From CAVUNY01 sp963843535 (lineage in GTDB: Bacteria; Chloroflexota; Anaerolineae; Anaerolineales; Anaerolineaceae): a stretch of 64,000 nucleotides of DNA. The notes beneath the pieces are model-generated. The model searched no databases. It saw nothing but the letters and a program-made list of their open reading frames with translations, and was not told the DNA's origin. Made by a program: the position numbers and the translations under genes. Positions 18,246-26,800 of this stretch are shown here, piece after piece. The DNA is taken from NCBI GenBank assembly GCA_963843535.1, contig CAWJKU010000001.1, forward strand, positions 1 to 64,000, read 5' to 3'. Every line of letters begins with the position of its first letter. The first letter of the stretch is position 1.

Positions 18246-19886
18246 CTACCAGATGGAGTTGAGGGTGTGGATGGACAGGGCAATATTCTGGCTGGTGCTG
18301 TCCAGGCGCAGGGTTCTACCGCCGGGCGGGAACAGGGTCACGGCAGCGAAAGCCGCCCAGCCCTTGTTCACAAAAATCTCCGTCACGGAACGGTCCACCA
18401 GCAGGCGCAGGCTGAGGCACGGATTGGCGGTCGCCACGGCGGCGGTCTGGCCGGCAAAGCGGATTTCGGCGCGGGACGGGTCCCAGGTGAGCGGGTATTC
18501 GCCTACATGCAGGGTTAACGGGCTGGCGGCATCCATCTCCAACTGCACGTCCAGCAGCTCGCCCAACTCCGGCGAAGCCAGCAGGGCATTAGCGCCCGCC
18601 AGGTTGAGCTCGCGGCCGCGCACCCCGGCCTGGCGCAGCTGGGAGAGCTCTTCCACCGGGTAAAAACACAGCCGGTAAGGGGCGGTTTCGTCCGCGGCGC
18701 GGCGCAGGCTTAATTCCAGGGGAACGGTCATCCCCTGGCTGAAGGGCATGCCCGGGTAGGCGGCTCCCGCCAGCCAGCCCAGCATGATATTACGGCCCTG
18801 AGGGGCGTGGTTGAAGATCTGCGCGGCATAGAAATTCGGGCCGGCGTGGGCCGGGGCGGCGGGCATAGTAGGGGTGAAGATCTTCCCGTCGAAGCTGCCC
18901 ACCTGGTAGGCAGACTTGTACTGGCCTTGCAGGCAGCCGTATACGATCCACTGCATTTCGTCGGGTCGGCCTTCGACCTCGATTTCGAACAGTTCTGGGC
19001 ATTCGTACCACCCCTGCAGAAAGCTTTCTCTTTTCCAACGCTTCAAATCGGTAGAAGTAAAAATCGCGTAGCCAAAGCTTTGCGTCTCCGCGTGGCCGCC
19101 CGCGCCCACGCCGCTTTCGAGAGGCTCTTCATACACGATCATCACCCAGTGCTGTCCCGGCTCGTACCAGATGATTTTGGGATCGCGGCCCTGGTGGGCC
19201 ACGACCGGGTTGCCGTCATATTCCACCAGGGTCCGCCCCCGGTCCAGGCTGTAGGCCAGGCATTCGCCCCGCCCGGTGCTGGTAAAGGCCACTACCAGTG
19301 GGTCTTCGCTGCCTGATTTCCACCCGGCGGTGTCGGCGCTGTCCACCAATCCCCCGCCCGAGTAAGCCATATCGACCAGCGATTTCTGGTAAAGCGCTTC
19401 GGGCAGCTCCATCCAGTGCACCAGGTCGCGGCTGGCAGCGTGCCCCCAGTGCATGTTGCCCCAGCGGGTGCCAAACGGGTTGTGCTGGTAATACAGGTGC
19501 CACTCGCCCTGGTGGTAGACCATCCCGTTGGGGTCGTTATTCCAACCGCGCCGTGGGGTGAAGTGAAATTGGGGTCGGTACGTCTCATGGTAGAGGTCCT
19601 CCGCGCCGACCAACCCGTTCGACTGCTGGATATTCTGCTCCAGCCAGGCGGCCTGCGCCTCGGGCAGCGGGGTGAGCGCTTTGAGAGAGAGGGTCTCGCC
19701 GGTGAAGGCGCTCATGTCATAAAAGGCCCACCAGTCGGGCGGGCCGCCGTCCGCCAGCTCGGCTGAAAATTCGCGCACGACCTGTCCCTGGCGCTCGATT
19801 TGCAGGGTAACCTTCGGGCTGCCGCTGCGGATGGGAAAGTGCAGGTATTTTGCGCTGATGGTTAATGCCTTACAAAAATCGGTCAT
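18246..19886 (-). CDS. Glycoside hydrolase family 32 (levanase/invertase-type fructan hydrolase)
   Basis: This is a GH32 enzyme that would hydrolyse beta-fructofuranosides (sucrose, inulin or levan). All three signature motifs are visible: WNNDPNG (nucleophile Asp118), GRDPKIIWYEP (transition-state Asp) and ECPEL (acid/base Glu). Before the five-bladed propeller there is an extra N-terminal module of about 100 residues (DWWAFYDMSAFTGETLSLKA), like the DUF4980-type region of levanases. A C-terminal beta-sandwich ends with DRSVTEIFVNKG, as expected for GH32. No signal peptide is apparent, so a cytoplasmic enzyme is likely. The ATG at 19886 is the start of the open frame. The gene stands alone, and no fructose transporter is adjacent. 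Family assignment is secure; exact substrate is not. Confidence 0.93.
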   Translation of the reverse strand: MTDFCKALTISAKYLHFPIRSGSPKVTLQIERQGQVVREFSAELADGGPPDWWAFYDMSAFTGETLSLKALTPLPEAQAAWLEQNIQQSNGLVGAEDLYHETYRPQFHFTPRRGWNNDPNGMVYHQGEWHLYYQHNPFGTRWGNMHWGHAASRDLVHWMELPEALYQKSLVDMAYSGGGLVDSADTAGWKSGSEDPLVVAFTSTGRGECLAYSLDRGRTLVEYDGNPVVAHQGRDPKIIWYEPGQHWVMIVYEEPLESGVGAGGHAETQSFGYAIFTSTDLKRWKRESFLQGWYECPELFEIEVEGRPDEMQWIVYGCLQGQYKSAYQVGSFDGKIFTPTMPAAPAHAGPNFYAAQIFNHAPQGRNIMLGWLAGAAYPGMPFSQGMTVPLELSLRRAADETAPYRLCFYPVEELSQLRQAGVRGRELNLAGANALLASPELGELLDVQLEMDAASPLTLHVGEYPLTWDPSRAEIRFAGQTAAVATANPCLSLRLLVDRSVTEIFVNKGWAAFAAVTLFPPGGRTLRLDSTSQNIALSIHTLNSIW

Positions 19887-19924
19887 GGCGCACCGGTCCT
19901 GAAAAATGGGTTTATAAGCTTATT

Positions 19925-19962
19925 ATAAGCTGGTTGGCTTGGAGGCGGCCACGCAACCTGAT
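19925..19962 (+). repeat. Short copy of the AAGCTGGT...CACGCAA dispersed repeat
   Basis: The sequence starts AAGCTGGTTGG and ends GGCCACGCAACCTGAT, matching the two ends of the full element at 20103 while lacking its GC-rich middle and its hairpin. It directly abuts the CATTGCGAG palindrome that follows. A similar short form occurs at 47459-47492. Confidence 0.55.
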
Positions 19963-19967
19963 TGACC

Positions 19968-20091
19968 GTCATTGCGAGCGACACCCTCATCCCTTCGGAT
20001 GCGCTGAAGAGCGTGGTGCGCCCGCAGGGGCGAGCGAAGCAATCTCTCGATAATAGGAAGATTGCCACGCCCCTTCGGGCCTCGCAATGAC
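19968..20091. repeat. CATTGCGAG-type REP palindrome, copy 1
   Basis: A 124-bp element is bounded by GTCATTGCGAG and its complement CTCGCAATGAC, with internal GCGAAGCAATCT and AAGATTGCCACGCC blocks. Elements with this CATTGCGAG...GAAGCAATC signature are dispersed in many unrelated bacterial genomes. A second, 75-bp copy lies at 47376-47450. No transposase is associated. Confidence 0.75.
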
Positions 20092-20102
20092 AGATTCATC
20101 GT

Positions 20103-20223
20103 ATAAGCTGGTCGCGCCCCTGGGCCCAGGCGCCCTGGGGCCAGGGCTGGCGCGGGCCACGCAAAATGATGGTGGGGGTTTTTTTGAAATTGCGAAGCAA
20201 TTTCAAAAAAACCCCCCAATCAT
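20103..20223 (+). repeat. Full copy A of composite repeat: GC-rich 5' block plus perfect hairpin
   Basis: The element begins ATAAGCTGGTCGCGCCCCTGG and continues through a GC-rich block (CCAGGGCTGGCGCGGGCCACGCAA). It ends in a hairpin with 20-bp arms around a GAA loop (20174-20193 and 20197-20216), framed by ATGAT/ATCAT. The same order of parts occurs at 34620-34724 and 47496-47621 on the opposite strand. Here the hairpin lies just after the cupin stop and may also serve as its terminator. Confidence 0.75.
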
Positions 20224-20243
20224 CAAAAAAGCCGCATATTGGT

Positions 20244-20603
20244 CTAAATCCACTCGGCATCCACCGTGCGCTCGGTGGTCACATCGCCGGTATTGCGGGT
20301 GGATTTGGGCTCGAGGAGCACCACTTCCACTTCCTGCTCGGCCACCGGGCAGTGCTCCACGCCGCGCGGGATGATGACGAACTCGCTGGCCTCTATGCGC
20401 AGTTCCCCATCCCGCAGCAGGATGCGCAGGCTGCCTTTGACGACCAGGAACAGCTCGTCTTCGTTCTCATGGCGGTGCCAGACGAATTCGCCGTGCAGCT
20501 TGACCAGCTTCAGGTACGAGTTGTTCAACTCGCCAGCAATGCGCGGATGCCAGTAATCCTGGATCAAGGAAAATTTTTGGGCCAGGTTGATGGTTTGGAG
20601 CAT
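20244..20603 (-). CDS. Small single-domain cupin protein
   Basis: A 119-residue protein starting at the ATG at 20603, chosen because AAAGGAGG stands 7 nt upstream; the frame itself is open further back to 20660. It is one cupin beta-barrel. The first motif, HRHENEDELFLVVKGSLRI, carries two His and a Glu, and the second motif is around GVEHCPV. This fits a metal-binding small cupin of the mannose-6-phosphate-isomerase-like kind. A C-terminal VVLLEPK segment is typical of stand-alone cupins with unknown ligand. It is divergent from the response regulator, with only 80 bp between the starts, so the two may share regulation. A possible promoter on this strand is TTGTGG, 17 bp, TATATC. No specific reaction can be assigned. 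Confidence 0.88.
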   Translation of the reverse strand: MLQTINLAQKFSLIQDYWHPRIAGELNNSYLKLVKLHGEFVWHRHENEDELFLVVKGSLRILLRDGELRIEASEFVIIPRGVEHCPVAEQEVEVVLLEPKSTRNTGDVTTERTVDAEWI

Positions 20604-20683
20604 AAAGAATCCTCCTTTGATAGGATGTGCGTTGATATACATATGACACCATTTTGCCACAATCCTTTGATATACTCAAACCG

Positions 20684-21388
20684 ATGAAAAATGCCACCCC
20701 GCGCATCCTGGTGGTTGATGACGAGCAGTCCATGCTGGACCTGCTGGTTTACAACCTGAGCAAAGCCCACTACGAAGTGCTGACCGCCGGCGACGGACGC
20801 CGCGCGCTGGACCTGGCGCGTCAGGCCGGGCCGGACCTGATCCTGCTGGACCTGATGCTGCCGGAAGTGGATGGGCTGGACGTCTGCCGCGAGCTGAGGC
20901 GCGATTCCAGGGTGCCGATCATCATGATCACCGCCCGCGGCGAAGAGGTAGACCGGGTGGTGGGGTTGGAGCTGGGGGCGGACGACTACATTTGCAAGCC
21001 TTTCAGCATGAGGGAGTTGATGGCGCGGGTCAAGGCCGTCTTACGGCGCGCCCAACCGGACGAAGCGCCGGAAACGGGCATCCTGACCGGTCCGGGCGGG
21101 CTGCGGCTGGACAGCGAACGCCGCGAGGTAACGGTAGGCGGCGCGCTGCTTGACCTGACCCGGTTGGAATTTGACCTGCTGCACACGCTGCTGCTCAATG
21201 CCGACCGGGTGCTGACCCGCGAGCGCCTGTTGGAACAGGTCTGGGGGTACGATTTTTCCGGCGACACGCGCGCGGTGGACAGCGCCGTGAAGCGGCTGCG
21301 GGCCGAGCTGCGCGCGGCCAACCCCGAGGCGGACCAGATCGAGGCGGTGCGCGGGCTGGGTTATAAATTTAAGGGGGGCCGGCCGTGA
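20684..21388 (+). CDS. OmpR/PhoB-family response regulator
   Basis: A two-component response regulator of 234 residues. The receiver domain (residues 1-120) has the acidic pair Asp12-Asp13 (VVDDE), phospho-acceptor Asp56 (LLDLMLP) and the later ICKPF Lys. The winged-helix DNA-binding domain (about 135-232) ends RGLGYKFKGG, as in PhoB/OmpR. I place the start at 20684 (MKNATPRILVVDD) because the receiver begins there; the frame is open to 20654. A TATACT at 20671-20676 lies only 7 nt before this ATG, which would make a nearly leaderless message. The stop overlaps the kinase start (GTGA), so the pair is translationally coupled. The SIMPL-gene promoter downstream carries a direct repeat of the kind this family binds. 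Confidence 0.95.
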   Translation: MKNATPRILVVDDEQSMLDLLVYNLSKAHYEVLTAGDGRRALDLARQAGPDLILLDLMLPEVDGLDVCRELRRDSRVPIIMITARGEEVDRVVGLELGADDYICKPFSMRELMARVKAVLRRAQPDEAPETGILTGPGGLRLDSERREVTVGGALLDLTRLEFDLLHTLLLNADRVLTRERLLEQVWGYDFSGDTRAVDSAVKRLRAELRAANPEADQIEAVRGLGYKFKGGRP

Positions 21389-22881
21389 AAATGTCATTAG
21401 GCGCGCGCCTGGCGCTGAGCTACCTGGTTGTGATCCTGATCGGCATGGGGGCGGTCGCTCCACTGGCCTGGCTGGCGGTCGAACGCCTCTACCAGAACTC
21501 GCAGAGCGCCAGTCTGCTGGCCCAGGCGAAGCTGGTGGCGGCGGCGCTGGGCGAACAGCCGCTGGCAGCCGTTGACCCTGCGCCTTACACGCAGTCCTCT
21601 AACCTGCAGCCGGGGATACACACCCGGGTGATCGATGCACAAGGTGGGGCGGTGATCGAATTATCCGCGTCCGGCGCGCCGGTTGGGACATCTGGCCTGG
21701 CCCTGCCCCAACTGGCGCAGAACGCCGCTGGGATGGTGACCGCGGAGGAGCTGCTTGGCCGGCCTGAAATTGTCCAGGCACTGTCAGGGCAGGCAGGAAC
21801 CGCCATCCGGAGGGTAGACGTGGCCGGCGGGGGGCCGGTGCTGTACGCGGCGGCGCCCGTGATTTCCAGCGCGGGAGCGGTGGTGCAGATTGTTTACCTG
21901 GCGACCCCCCTGCCGGATGCGGGCTGGACCACGCTGCCGGTGAACGTGCGCTGGCAGTTTGCCGGGGTGCTTCTGGCTGCGGCTGTGCTGGCGGGTGCCG
22001 TTGGGCTGCTGCTGGCGCGGCGCATTGCTCGCCCCTTAAGCCAGTTAGCCGGGGCAGCCCAGGCGGTTGCTGCCGGAGACCTGGGCCGGGCGGCGCCCGA
22101 AGATCCGGCGATCCCCGAACTGGCGGTCGTCGGGCGGTCATTCAACCAGATGACCGCCAGCCTGCGCCAGACCGACCAGTTGAAGACCGCTTTTATCTCG
22201 GATGTAACCCACGAGCTGCGCACCCCGCTGACGGTGATCAAGGGCACGATCGAGACCCTGCAGGACGGCGCGCTGGATGACCTGGATGCGCGCGGCCCGT
22301 TCCTGGAGTCGATGGGGCGCGAAACGGACCGGCTGATCCGCCTGGTGAACGACCTGCTGGTGCTGACCCGGGCCGATGCCGGCGCTTTGAACCTGCGCCT
22401 GCGCGCGCTGGACCTGGCCGAGCTGGCCCGGGCCCGCTGCGAGCATTTCCAGGTTGCGGCGGAAAAACGACAGGTAAGCATTAGAGTCGTGACGGATAAT
22501 CAGGCGGGTGATGGGGGGGAATTTACGGTATGCGCCGACGCTGACCGCATGGCCCAGGTGCTGGACAACCTGCTGGACAACGCCGTGCGCTACTCCCCAC
22601 CGGGCGGCGAGGTGATGGTGGCCCTCTCCAGGGATGGTGACCAGGTGGTCTGCCAGGTCGCCGACCGCGGGTCGGGGATACCCGCCCAACACCTGCCTTT
22701 TATTTTCGAGCGCTTTTACCGGGCTGACCCATCCCGCGAACGGGGGCGCGAAGGGGGCAGCGGGCTGGGGCTGTCCATCGTGCGCGGATTGGTCCAGGCT
22801 CACGGGGGGAAGGTCTCGGCGGAAAGCGCTGAGGGCCAGGGCACGACGATTACCTTGCGGCTTAGGGCCGATGCCTGCTGA
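21385..22881 (+). CDS. Membrane sensor histidine kinase
   Basis: The partner kinase of the preceding regulator, 498 residues, starting at a GTG that overlaps the regulator's TGA (GTGA). One transmembrane helix lies at about residues 8-30. An extracytoplasmic sensor of about 155 residues follows, then a second helix at about 190-213 and a HAMP linker (ARRIARPLSQLAGAAQAVAAG). The HisKA domain has DVTHELRTPL with His276. The ATPase domain shows the N box (DNLLDNAVRYS), G1 (DRGSGIP), F box (FIFERFYR) and G2 (GGSGLGLSIV). The domain order is that of PhoR/ResE/WalK-type kinases. The sensor region is low in recognisable motifs, so the signal is unknown. An ATG at 21391 is an alternative start. Confidence 0.95.
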   Translation: MKMSLGARLALSYLVVILIGMGAVAPLAWLAVERLYQNSQSASLLAQAKLVAAALGEQPLAAVDPAPYTQSSNLQPGIHTRVIDAQGGAVIELSASGAPVGTSGLALPQLAQNAAGMVTAEELLGRPEIVQALSGQAGTAIRRVDVAGGGPVLYAAAPVISSAGAVVQIVYLATPLPDAGWTTLPVNVRWQFAGVLLAAAVLAGAVGLLLARRIARPLSQLAGAAQAVAAGDLGRAAPEDPAIPELAVVGRSFNQMTASLRQTDQLKTAFISDVTHELRTPLTVIKGTIETLQDGALDDLDARGPFLESMGRETDRLIRLVNDLLVLTRADAGALNLRLRALDLAELARARCEHFQVAAEKRQVSIRVVTDNQAGDGGEFTVCADADRMAQVLDNLLDNAVRYSPPGGEVMVALSRDGDQVVCQVADRGSGIPAQHLPFIFERFYRADPSRERGREGGSGLGLSIVRGLVQAHGGKVSAESAEGQGTTITLRLRADAC

Positions 22882-22902
22882 TGCGAAGCTGCTCCTGAAC
22901 TA

Positions 22903-22944
22903 CCATCTTTCTGCCATCTTCCTGCCATCGAAATCCACTATCCT
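22903..22944 (+). promoter_or_regulatory. PhoB-like direct-repeat box and -10 for the SIMPL gene
   Basis: CCATC recurs at 22903, 22914 and 22925, exactly 11 bp apart. The intervening bases are nearly identical (CCATCTTTCTG, then CCATCTTCCTG). An 11-bp period is the hallmark of OmpR/PhoB-family binding sites. A candidate -10, TATCCT (22939-22944), follows ten bases after the last CCATC, where PhoB-type boxes replace the -35. The adjacent response regulator is the obvious candidate ligand; that link is inferred. Confidence 0.6.
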
Positions 22945-23019
22945 CTGATTAAGCAGGTTCGCCGGGCGCTTTCAGGTCTCAACGAGCCTGCGCCACACCC
23001 AACGTATGGAGGATAGGCT

Positions 23020-23817
23020 ATGAATACAAAGTCGTACCTGTACCCGATGGTTCTCATGATCATTGTGCTGGCCCTGGCAGCGGTCGTCTTGCGTCCTGAA
23101 ACGGCTGCCACGGCGCTGGCGCCGCTGCCCGCGGAAGAGGTTTGCAGCAGCGAACGTTCAGTCCATGTCTCGGGCGCTGCGGTGATCAACGTCACCCCAG
23201 ACCGGGCGCTGCTGCAGCTGGGCGTGCAATCCAACGGTACGACCCCCGATGCCACCCAGAACGAAAATTTTCAACAGATCCAAAAGGTGGTCAGCGCGGT
23301 GCGCGCGCTGGGGGTAGATGCGAAGGATATCGCCACGGATTACTACATCGTGTACCCCATCTACGAAGAATACAACTCTCTGGTGATTAAGGGCTACCGC
23401 ATCGATAACACGGTATCTATCACCCTGCGCAATATCAACCTGGCGGATGATACGATCATCGCGGCATTGAAAGCCGGCGCCAACGAAGTCCAGGATGTGC
23501 AGTTCTACACCAGCGAGCTGCGCAGATTCCGCGACGAAGCCCGTGCATTGGCGATGAAAGCGGCGGGCGAGAAGGCGGCGGCTCTGGCGGGCGCTGCCGG
23601 GGCGCAGGCCGGCTGCCTGTTATCCGCCAGTGAGAATACCTGGTCGCAGTATTACGGCTCGTGGCGCGGCGGGCGGGCAACCACCCTGTGGGCCCAAAAC
23701 GTGGTGCAGAACGCTGCTCCCGGGCAAGGTGAGTCGGCCCAGGAAGACGACTCGCCGATCAGCCTGGGCCAGATCGCCGTGCGGGCGGAAGTCAGCGCCA
23801 GCTACAGCTTGAAGTAA
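23020..23817 (+). CDS. SIMPL-domain (DUF541) envelope protein
   Basis: A 265-residue SIMPL/DUF541 protein, the family of BP26/OMP28 and YggE. Residues 1-24 form an uncleaved anchor or signal peptide (MVLMIIVLALAAVVL), so the domain lies outside the membrane. The core shows VHVSGAAVINVTPDRALLQLGV, YYIVYPIYEE and YRIDNTVSITLRN, typical of the family, and the end has IAVRAEVSASYSL. Family members form ring-like oligomers and have been tied to oxidative-stress tolerance, but no reaction is known. A strong Shine-Dalgarno (GGAGG) precedes the ATG. The gene lies 138 bp after the kinase and has its own candidate regulated promoter, suggesting it is a target of the two-component system. The 3' end meets the polymerase gene at a perfect hairpin. 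Confidence 0.92.
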   Translation: MNTKSYLYPMVLMIIVLALAAVVLRPETAATALAPLPAEEVCSSERSVHVSGAAVINVTPDRALLQLGVQSNGTTPDATQNENFQQIQKVVSAVRALGVDAKDIATDYYIVYPIYEEYNSLVIKGYRIDNTVSITLRNINLADDTIIAALKAGANEVQDVQFYTSELRRFRDEARALAMKAAGEKAAALAGAAGAQAGCLLSASENTWSQYYGSWRGGRATTLWAQNVVQNAAPGQGESAQEDDSPISLGQIAVRAEVSASYSLK

Positions 23818-23830
23818 AATTCAGATCATC

Positions 23831-23879
23831 TAAATGCGGTTATTGGAAATCGCTTCGCGATTTCCAATAACCGCATTTA
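23831..23879. terminator. Perfect 23-bp hairpin between convergent SIMPL and DnaE genes
   Basis: Arms of 23 bp (23831-23853 and 23857-23879) are fully complementary around a TTC loop inside CGCTTCGCG. The hairpin sits between convergent stops at 23817 and 23894 and so serves both strands. The element is a good candidate bidirectional terminator, although A/T runs are short. Confidence 0.7.
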
Positions 23880-23893
23880 AAAATATCAGGCAG

Positions 23894-26800
23894 CTATTGA
23901 TTCACCGCTATAACACTCTCCGCGATGAGTACCGCTTCTTCGCGCCGGTTGTCCATCTCCATCGTTCCCGTCACCAGCAGCGCGCCGCTGCTGCCCAGGG
24001 CCTGGTGAGAGCGGCGGAAAGCCTCAGGCCACACCACCACATCCAGCATCCCGTCCAGGTCTTCCAGGGTAAGGAACATCATCCAGTCGCCGCGGGCGGT
24101 CTTGGAACGCCACCCGGCCTGGCGCACGCCGGCCACCGTGACGCGCTGCCCTACCTGTCCGGCAGCGTCGAGGGTATTGATCGCCCCGGATGCGGCAATT
24201 TTGTCGGCAACCAGTTCCAGGGGGTGGGCGTCGACGGCAATGCCGAGCAGCTCTTCCTGAGCGGTCACTCTTTGCTCAAGCGTCCAATCGTTTTGTGGCT
24301 CTGTTCCCCAGTCAAACAGGCTCATTTGTCCCGGCTGCCAGGCGGCCCCACCCAGCAGGCGGTTGAGGATGGCCGGGATCGGCCCAAATTCCTGCAAGGC
24401 GCCCACGCGGGCCAGGTTCTCAGCCTCCTGCAGGCGCGGGCTGGCGCGCGCCAGAAAATCTTCCAGAGAGAGAAAAGGGCGGTTTGCCAGGATGCGAGCC
24501 GCGGTGCGGTGGGTCAGGTCGCGCACCTGGCCCAGGCCCATGAAGAGCGCCTTTTGGGGAGAACCGGTAAGCGCTTCTTTCGAGATTGTTACGACCGTGA
24601 AGCTCTCACCGGCGTAATTGATCAGCGGCGGGCGGACGGTGAGACCCAGGCGGCGGGCTTCGCTCAAATATACCCGCTGGCTGTAATAGCCGCCTCCGTT
24701 GGCCAATACAGCGGCCATAAATTCGGCCGGGAAATGGGTTTTGCACCAGGCTGAGCGCCAGGCTACCTGGGCGTAGGAGGCGGCGTGCGCCTTGGGAAAG
24801 CCGTAGCCGGCAAAGGCAGCCATCAAATCCCAGATATGCTTCCCGGTATCCGCGGGTACGCCGGCGTTCTGTTCGGCGGAGGCGATAAACTTTTGCTGGA
24901 GCAGCTGCATCTGCTTGCCGGGGTCAAAATGGCTCATCGCCCGCCGCAGCAGGTCGGCTTCTGCCAGGCTGAAGCCCGCCAGGCTGTGGGCGATGCGCAG
25001 GACCTGCTCCTGGTAGAGAATGACCCCAAGGGTATCGTCCAGCAGCGGCGCCAGGGCCGGGTGAAGATGAACCACAGGCTCCTCCCCCTTGAAGCGTCGC
25101 ACGAAGGCATCCCTCAGGCCGCCCTGGATCGGGCCAGGCCGGTACAGGGCCAGCGCGACCAGCAAATCATCCTCGGTTCTGGCGTGGATCTCTCGCAGCG
25201 TGGCGCGCATCCCAGGACTTTCGATCTGGAAACAGCCGATGGTGGCTCCGCGCTCCAGGCGTTGGGAAGTCTCCGGGTCGGTAGTGGGGGTCGAATCGAG
25301 CACTGCCAGGGGAGTGGCAAAGCGGCCCGGCTGGCTGGCGGAAATAAATTGAGCCACGTCTCCCTGTACGGTCAGCCCGCGGATGCCTAACAGGTCGATT
25401 TTTACCAATCCCAGGGCCTCGACCGAATCGAGGTCGAACTGGGTAATCGTGAACCCCTTCGCACCGGAGCGCATCACCGGCACCAGATCGGTGAGCGGGC
25501 CGGGAGATACGATCAGCCCGCCGGGATGCACCGAAAGGTGGCGCGGCAGTTTCAATAGGGCGTCTGCATCCCCAAAAATTTTCCGGTGCAGCTCATCCGG
25601 ATATCGCGCGCGCAGCGCGGCGAACGGAGAATGTTCTTCGCTGTCAGCGCTGTCCTCTTCGCGGCGGGCGAAAAAAGAATGGGGCAGCTGCTCTGCCAGC
25701 TGGCGGGCGGCGGTGGGTGAAAGGCCGTAGGCTTTTGCCACATCGCCCATCACGGAACGCGGGCGGTAGCGGTTGATAGTGGAGACCATCGCCACCCGGT
25801 CGGCGCCGAAGGCGTCAAAGGCGTGCTGGATGATTTCATCGCGGCGGCGTGAACACAGGTCGGTGTCGATATCGGGGGGAGTGGTGCGGGCCGGGTTAAG
25901 AAAGCGTTCGAAGTACAGATCCAGGCGGATGGGATCGGGGCTGGTGATCTCCAGGCAGTGCGCCACCAGCGAGGAGGCAGCCGAGCCGCGCGAGGAATAG
26001 GGGATCCCGGCCTGCCGGGCGAAAGCCAGCAGCTCTGCCACGATCAGAAAGATCGGCTCATAGCCCAGGCGGGCGATGACCTCCAGCTCATGATCGAGAC
26101 GGGCCTGAACGGGCCCGGTCAACGCGCCGTATAGGCGCTGCGCCCCGGCTTCGGCTTTCTGGCGCAGGGTTTGGGCAGCGGTCATCCCGGGCGGGAGGGG
26201 TATCTGGGGCATGTGAGCCACACCCAGGGGCAGGCTGAACTTACAGCGGGCGGCGATCTCATCCGTTGCCGCCAGCGCCGCGGGAAAGGCACGGAAGCGA
26301 GCTTCCAGTTCCGCGGGATTAAGAAAGATGGATTGGGCCGGGGCAGCCGCGTGCTCAGGCAGGCGCTGAATAGGAACGTTCAAACGGATGGCGGAGACGG
26401 TGCGCTGCAGGCGGGCCTGGTCCGGCTTGAGGTAGAAGATCGGCGGCGCCGCGACTACGGGCAGGTTCAGGCGGTGGGCGAGGCCGGTGAGGGGCAGACC
26501 ATCGCCTGGATCTGCCAACCCGACATACAGCCGTTTTGGGAAAAGCTGCTTAAGCTGCGCCAACCGCCTGCCGGAAGGATCTCCCTGGGTTGAGGAGATG
26601 GCGATCACATCGCTGGCGTGTGCGGCTAACTTCTCCATTGTGCAGTGCGGATCGCCGCCAGGCGCTGGCTCACCGGGTGGGTTGTCTAGCTGCAGGCTGC
26701 TGGATAAACGGCAGAGCGAGCCCCATCCCTCCATATCTTGCGCCAGCAGGGTCAGGCGGTGGTTATACGGCGGGGCCAGGCTGCCGGCGTCATCCCAGGC

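Noticed and set aside
18246..20603. Functional fructan operon including GH32 and cupin
   Set aside because: The genes are separated by 360 bp of repeats and a hairpin, so co-transcription is unlikely.
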